33,836 bases of DNA from Bacillota bacterium (GTDB lineage Bacteria; Bacillota; Clostridia; Oscillospirales; Oscillospiraceae). Positions within the stretch are counted from its first letter, which is position 1. Every line of letters begins with the position of its first letter. The DNA lies in the NCBI GenBank assembly GCA_029225225.1, contig JAQXWB010000100.1, positions 1-33,836 of the forward strand, read 5' to 3'. Positions 30,616-33,836 of the stretch are shown here, piece after piece. Made by a program: the position numbers and the translations under genes. The notes below the pieces were generated by a model, which was not told the origin of the DNA, searched no databases, and saw nothing but the letters and a program-made list of their open reading frames with translations.

Positions 30616-31494
30616 ATGGCAAAACAATTACTCGGCAAAGAAGTGACCGACGCTTTAAACGCGAAACTGACCGAACGCGCCAATGCCCTCAAGGCCAAGG
30701 GCGTCACCCCGACCCTCGGCATTCTGCGCATCGGCGAGAACCCCTCCGACCTCTCCTATGAGCGCGGCGCAACCAAGCGCGCGGAGCTGATCGGCATCGA
30801 GGTGCAGAAATTTGTCCTCCCCGAGGACGCAACCAAGGAGAAGGTGCTCGCCGCCATCGACGAGCTGAACGCGAACGACGCCATCCACGGCGTTCTGATG
30901 TTCCGCCCGCTGCCCAAGCACCTCAAGGCGGACACCGACGAGATCTGCAACCGCCTCGATCCGAAGAAGGACGTGGATTGCATGACCGACCTGAGCAACG
31001 CGGGTGTCTTTGAAGGCAGAAGCGACCTCGGCTTCGCCCCCTGCACCCCCGCCGCCTGCATGGAAATTCTCGACTACTACGGCATCGACTGCAAGGGCAA
31101 GAACGCCGTTGTGATCGGCAGAAGCCTCGTCGTCGGCAAGCCCGCCGCGATGATGCTCATGGGCAAGAACGCCACCGTCACCGTCTGCCACACCAAGACC
31201 GTCAACACCGCCGAGATCTGCCGCAAAGCGGATATCGTCGTCTCGGCAGCCGGCGTGCTGAACTCCCTGACGAAGGACTATGTCCGCGAGGGGCAGGTCG
31301 TCATTGATGTCTCGATCAACTGGGACGAGAACAAGCCCAACGCAAAGGGCGGTCTCGGCGCAATCGCGGGCGACGCGGTCTATTCCGAGGTCGAGCCGAT
31401 TGTCGCGGCGATCACCCCCGTCCCCGGCGGCGTGGGCAGCGTCACAACCTCCGTCCTCATGAAGCATGTCATTGAGGCCGCCGAGCGCGCGTAA
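30616..31494 (+). CDS. folD: FolD-type methylenetetrahydrofolate dehydrogenase, probably monofunctional
   Basis: A 292-residue FolD. NAD(P)-binding motif GRSLVVGKPAAMML and C-terminal TPVPGGVGSVTTSVLM are typical. Tyr48 matches the catalytic-site Tyr (E. coli Tyr50). The Lys four residues later that is required for cyclohydrolase activity (E. coli Lys54) is Ala52 here, and the catalytic Gln (E. coli Gln98, in VQLPLP) is replaced in LMFRPLP. The Asp of KDVD is kept. The alignment at Tyr-Lys is ungapped but made by eye. The dehydrogenase reaction is expected to remain, with FchA supplying cyclohydrolase. AAGGAG precedes the ATG. Its stop codon is 6 bp from the next gene. Confidence 0.93.
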   Translation: MAKQLLGKEVTDALNAKLTERANALKAKGVTPTLGILRIGENPSDLSYERGATKRAELIGIEVQKFVLPEDATKEKVLAAIDELNANDAIHGVLMFRPLPKHLKADTDEICNRLDPKKDVDCMTDLSNAGVFEGRSDLGFAPCTPAACMEILDYYGIDCKGKNAVVIGRSLVVGKPAAMMLMGKNATVTVCHTKTVNTAEICRKADIVVSAAGVLNSLTKDYVREGQVVIDVSINWDENKPNAKGGLGAIAGDAVYSEVEPIVAAITPVPGGVGSVTTSVLMKHVIEAAERA

Positions 31495-31500
31495 CGACCT

Positions 31501-32847
31501 ATGAAAAAGCTCAAGTCCCTCTCCCCCGGCGGCTTTCTGCGGCTGCTGTTCGCGTTTTTTACGCTGGCATTTCTGATCGGCGCGGTCATTTTGCCTGACC
31601 GCAAGGAGATGTTTGACGGACTGTGGCGTATCCTGTCGCAGCCGGCAAAGGTCTCAACCAACTATTTTGACTACGGCGGCTACTCCGGCGCGTTCCTCAA
31701 CGCGGGTCTGGTCTGCCTGATCTGCACCGCCCTGTTCTTCCTCCCGAAGGCAAAGGCGAACGCCGCCTCGGTCATCGCGTTCTTGCTCACGGCGGGTTTC
31801 GCCTTTTGGGGCATCAATGTGCTGAACATCTGGTTCGGCTTCCTCGGCGTGGCGCTTTACTGCCTCGTCAAGCGGGAAAGCCTCGGCGCGAATGTCAACG
31901 CGATGATTTTCACCTCCGGACTTGCGCCGCTGATCTCCGACCTGCTCCTGCGCTACCCGAATGCGGACGTGACCGGCTTCTCGTGGACGGGTCTGCTCCT
32001 CGCCCTCGGCGTCGGGCTGATCATCGGCTTCTTCCTGCCGGCGGGACTCGTCCACTCTCCGAACCTCCACAAGGGCTACGACCTCTACTCCGCCGCCGTC
32101 CCCATCGGCATGACTGCGTTCTTCCTGCGCGCCGTGCTGTATACGGTCTTGGGCGGCAATCTGTCCGACCTCAAGGTGCTGACCGATCTCAAGGTTGCCT
32201 CGTGGAGCGTTTGCAATGTCTTCTGCTTCATCGTCTTCGGGCTGTGCATCGTCTTTGCCCTGCTCATGGGCTGCAAGCCGAAGGACTATTGGAACCTGAT
32301 GAAGGACAGCGGGCACGGCGTCGATTACTCGCAGAAATACGGCACGGCAGCCACGCTGATGAATGTCGGCGTGTTCGGGCTGTTCATCGTGCTGTACTAT
32401 AACCTCGTGGGCGCGACCTTCAATGCCGTCACCTTCGGCTGCATTTTCTGTATGCTCGCCACCTGCTGCTCCGGCTCCCACCCGCGCAACATCTGGCCGA
32501 TTATGGTCGGCTACTTCGGCGCCTCGCTCCTGTTCGAGCAGCTCTTCGTCGGTGCGCACGGGGCATATGCGCAGGCGATCAACGCGCAGTCCATCGTCAT
32601 CGGGCTTTGCTTCGCAGGCGGTCTGTCCCCGATCGCGGGCAGATACGGCTGGTATTTCGGCATCTTGGCGGGTGTGCTCCACTTCTGCTTGGTCACGAGC
32701 GTCCCCCTGCTGCACGGCGGCTTCTGCCTGTATAACGGCGGCTTCACCGCTGCCTTCGTCTGCGTCGTATTCGTGCCCTTCCTTGAGCGCTTTTTCAAGA
32801 CCAAGGACGAGCGCCTTGCGGCAAAACGGCAAAAAGCGGCAAAATAA
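31501..32847 (+). CDS. DUF1576-family polytopic membrane protein
   Basis: A 448-residue protein with about eleven hydrophobic segments, starting with FLRLLFAFFTLAFLIGAVIL and ending in a basic cytoplasmic tail (KTKDERLAAKRQKAAK). It resembles DUF1576 proteins, which look like transporters but have no established substrate known to me. The start codon is 6 nt after the folD stop with no independent ribosome site, so translation is probably coupled to folD. This suggests a link to one-carbon metabolism, for example uptake or export of a one-carbon compound, but that is inference from position. Confidence 0.75.
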   Translation: MKKLKSLSPGGFLRLLFAFFTLAFLIGAVILPDRKEMFDGLWRILSQPAKVSTNYFDYGGYSGAFLNAGLVCLICTALFFLPKAKANAASVIAFLLTAGFAFWGINVLNIWFGFLGVALYCLVKRESLGANVNAMIFTSGLAPLISDLLLRYPNADVTGFSWTGLLLALGVGLIIGFFLPAGLVHSPNLHKGYDLYSAAVPIGMTAFFLRAVLYTVLGGNLSDLKVLTDLKVASWSVCNVFCFIVFGLCIVFALLMGCKPKDYWNLMKDSGHGVDYSQKYGTAATLMNVGVFGLFIVLYYNLVGATFNAVTFGCIFCMLATCCSGSHPRNIWPIMVGYFGASLLFEQLFVGAHGAYAQAINAQSIVIGLCFAGGLSPIAGRYGWYFGILAGVLHFCLVTSVPLLHGGFCLYNGGFTAAFVCVVFVPFLERFFKTKDERLAAKRQKAAK

Positions 32848-32849
32848 AA

Positions 32850-32886
32850 AACGGAACGCTTCGGAACTTTTTTCCGGGGCGTTCGT
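32850..32886 (+). terminator. Hairpin after the DUF1576 gene
   Basis: GAACGCTTCGGAA pairs imperfectly with TTCCGGGGCGTTC around a T-rich loop. The T-run is inside the loop and not after the stem, so termination is uncertain; the lipoprotein gene may be cotranscribed. Confidence 0.4.
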
Positions 32887-32915
32887 CTATGATACAAACG
32901 AAAGGAGTGATCTCC

Positions 32916-33278
32916 ATGAAAAAACTGACACTATGCCTGACGGCGCTTGCCCTGCTCCTGCTGCTGTGCGCCTGCAAGGATCGCACGGAGGCTTCCAACG
33001 CAACGACGGAAAGCGCCGCCGTGCAGACGACGGAGACAACCGCCGAGCAGACGGAGCCTGACACCGAAGCGGCAGAACCTGACACCGAAGCGGCAGCGTC
33101 TGACCCCTCCGATGCCGAAGGCGTCGAGGAGAGCAGCGAGGAAGCGCATGCGCTCACCGACAACACCATCGGCACGGTTACCCTCGAACCGACCGAGCCG
33201 ACCGTCGGTCTGCCCACGCCGGTGGAACCGACCTATGAGGTCGATGATGTCGAGCTGCCGCCGGATACCTTCGACTGA
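32916..33278 (+). CDS. Small acidic lipoprotein
   Basis: A 120-residue protein with a lipoprotein signal (MKKLTLCLTALALLLLLCAC), lipobox LCAC with Cys20 as the lipidated residue. The mature part is low-complexity and very acidic (Thr, Glu, Asp, Ala, Pro), including a short repeat EPDTEAAEPDTEAA. No domain is recognised. AAAGGAG precedes the ATG at 32916. It is the last plus-strand gene of the cluster and is followed by a strong terminator. It may be a surface spacer or an envelope protein; a link to the Wood-Ljungdahl genes is doubtful. Confidence 0.7.
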   Translation: MKKLTLCLTALALLLLLCACKDRTEASNATTESAAVQTTETTAEQTEPDTEAAEPDTEAAASDPSDAEGVEESSEEAHALTDNTIGTVTLEPTEPTVGLPTPVEPTYEVDDVELPPDTFD

Positions 33279-33283
33279 GAAAG

Positions 33284-33322
33284 CACCGCCTCTCCGCGTG
33301 TAACGGAGGGGCGGTGTTGTTG
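33284..33322. terminator. Terminator between the lipoprotein and rqcP genes
   Basis: CACCGCCTCTCCG (33284-33296) pairs with CGGAGGGGCGGTG (33304-33316) with one G-T wobble and a 7-nt loop, followed by TTGTTGTT. It sits between convergent genes and could serve both. Confidence 0.82.
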
Positions 33323-33568
33323 TTATTCAGGCAATTCGCGATACATTGCGGAGGCGTCGTCCTTGCGCACGGCTTCGGCGACCGCCAAAACCTCGACAGC
33401 GACGGTACGCGCACCGAAAGCAATGCGGATGATGTCGCCGACCTTGACCTCATACGACGCCTTTGCCGGGCGGTCGTTGACCGTCACGCGGGCATTGTCG
33501 CACGCCTCATTCGCCACAGTCCGCCGCTTAATCAAGCGGGACACCTTCAAAAATTTATCTAATCGCAT
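33323..33568 (-). CDS. rqcP: S4-domain ribosome quality-control protein RqcP
   Basis: An 81-residue S4 RNA-binding protein of the RqcP/YabO (Hsp15-like) family, which binds 50S-peptidyl-tRNA complexes and helps alanine tailing with RqcH. It starts [20 protein letters not shown], almost identical to Bacillus YabO, and ends with the family's (A)AMY motif. TTAGGAGG precedes the ATG at 33568. It is convergent with the lipoprotein gene and is a housekeeping gene that marks the end of the Wood-Ljungdahl cluster. Confidence 0.93.
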   Translation of the reverse strand: MRLDKFLKVSRLIKRRTVANEACDNARVTVNDRPAKASYEVKVGDIIRIAFGARTVAVEVLAVAEAVRKDDASAMYRELPE

Positions 33569-33682
33569 GATTTCCTCCTAAAACAGCCGCGCCCATGTGG
33601 GTCGTGGATATGTCCCCGCCGTCCGTGGAAACGGCAGACGGTACAGGCGAACAAGCTTGTACGCAGTCGGTAGTTCCTACAC

Positions 33683-33836
33683 AAGATTGCCGCGTCGCTT
33701 CGCTCCTCGCAATGACACAAACGGGCTACTCCATCTGTCATTGCGAGACCAGTGCGCACACTGGTCGTGGCAATCTCAGGCTGTAGGTTTGTACGCACTT
33801 GGTAGTTCCTGCACGAGATTGCCGCGTCGCTTCGCT
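33683..33836. repeat. Mosaic element fragment and a copy cut by the window end
   Basis: A right arm at 33683-33717 (AAGATTGCC ... CTCGCAATGACA) is followed, again after about 18 bp, by a copy starting at 33736 (TGTCATTGCGA, palindrome ACCAGTGCGCACACTGGT) that runs off the window. The stretch 33569-33682 holds GACATGTCCCC-type and AACAAGCTTGTACGCA repeat pieces and no gene. Confidence 0.85.

Noticed and set aside
1-33836. tRNA, rRNA or other standard RNA genes
   Set aside because: No cloverleaf with CCA-type end, no rRNA-like segment and no known small RNA was recognised by eye. A covariance search could still find a diverged small RNA.

Overview
The window looks like chromosome from an anaerobic, acetogenic Gram-positive bacterium of the class Clostridia. 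An Oscillospirales-type gut lineage is a guess, not a demonstrated assignment. The signs are strong AGGAGG-type ribosome sites, an S-layer-homology (SLH) surface protein with BspA-type leucine-rich repeats, an oxygen-defence set built from rubrerythrin, rubredoxin and a desulforedoxin-like protein, and a nearly complete acetyl-CoA (Wood-Ljungdahl) gene set.

Left part (about 0.3-15.3 kb, mostly minus strand). A 1480-residue secreted SLH protein (379-4821) is followed by an accessory stretch of visibly lower GC (about 4.9-10.5 kb). That stretch carries two small XRE regulators, several unrecognised genes, fragmentary copies of the 3' end of a neighbouring gene, and a 48-codon gene with a consensus promoter. 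Next comes a minus-strand oxidative-stress operon read as PerR-like regulator, reverse rubrerythrin, an unrecognised protein, a 44-residue rubredoxin and a desulforedoxin-like protein. After it lie a ferritin-like protein, a membrane-anchored PDZ protein, and a sensor kinase/response regulator pair with a 4-bp overlap.

Right part (15.8-33.3 kb, plus strand). The order is metF, cooC, acsD, an acsC-acsE fusion, acsB, a cupin, acsV, an interrupted DUF3786 gene, fhs, fchA, folD, a DUF1576 membrane protein and a lipoprotein. Fhs, FchA, FolD and MetF take formate to methyl-tetrahydrofolate. The AcsE domain moves the methyl group to the corrinoid iron-sulfur protein (AcsC/AcsD). AcsB assembles acetyl-CoA. 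CooC probably helps load nickel, and AcsV re-reduces inactivated corrinoid. The CO dehydrogenase catalytic subunit and formate dehydrogenase are not in the window. The last gene, rqcP on the minus strand, is a housekeeping gene.

The Wood-Ljungdahl genes are not packed as a tight operon. Most gaps between them are 190-500 bp and hold dispersed palindromic repeats: a 114-bp mosaic element (five complete copies, a sixth cut by the window end, plus separate halves), a GGGCGGCTATCAGCCGCCC-type palindrome, and arrays of a 7-bp unit (ATTCACT). The most interesting points are the AcsC-AcsE fusion, a structured leader with a possible pseudoknot ahead of fhs, a FolD that lacks the usual cyclohydrolase residues next to a separate FchA, and the repeat load. 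All assignments are from reading the sequence; no database search or folding program was run.
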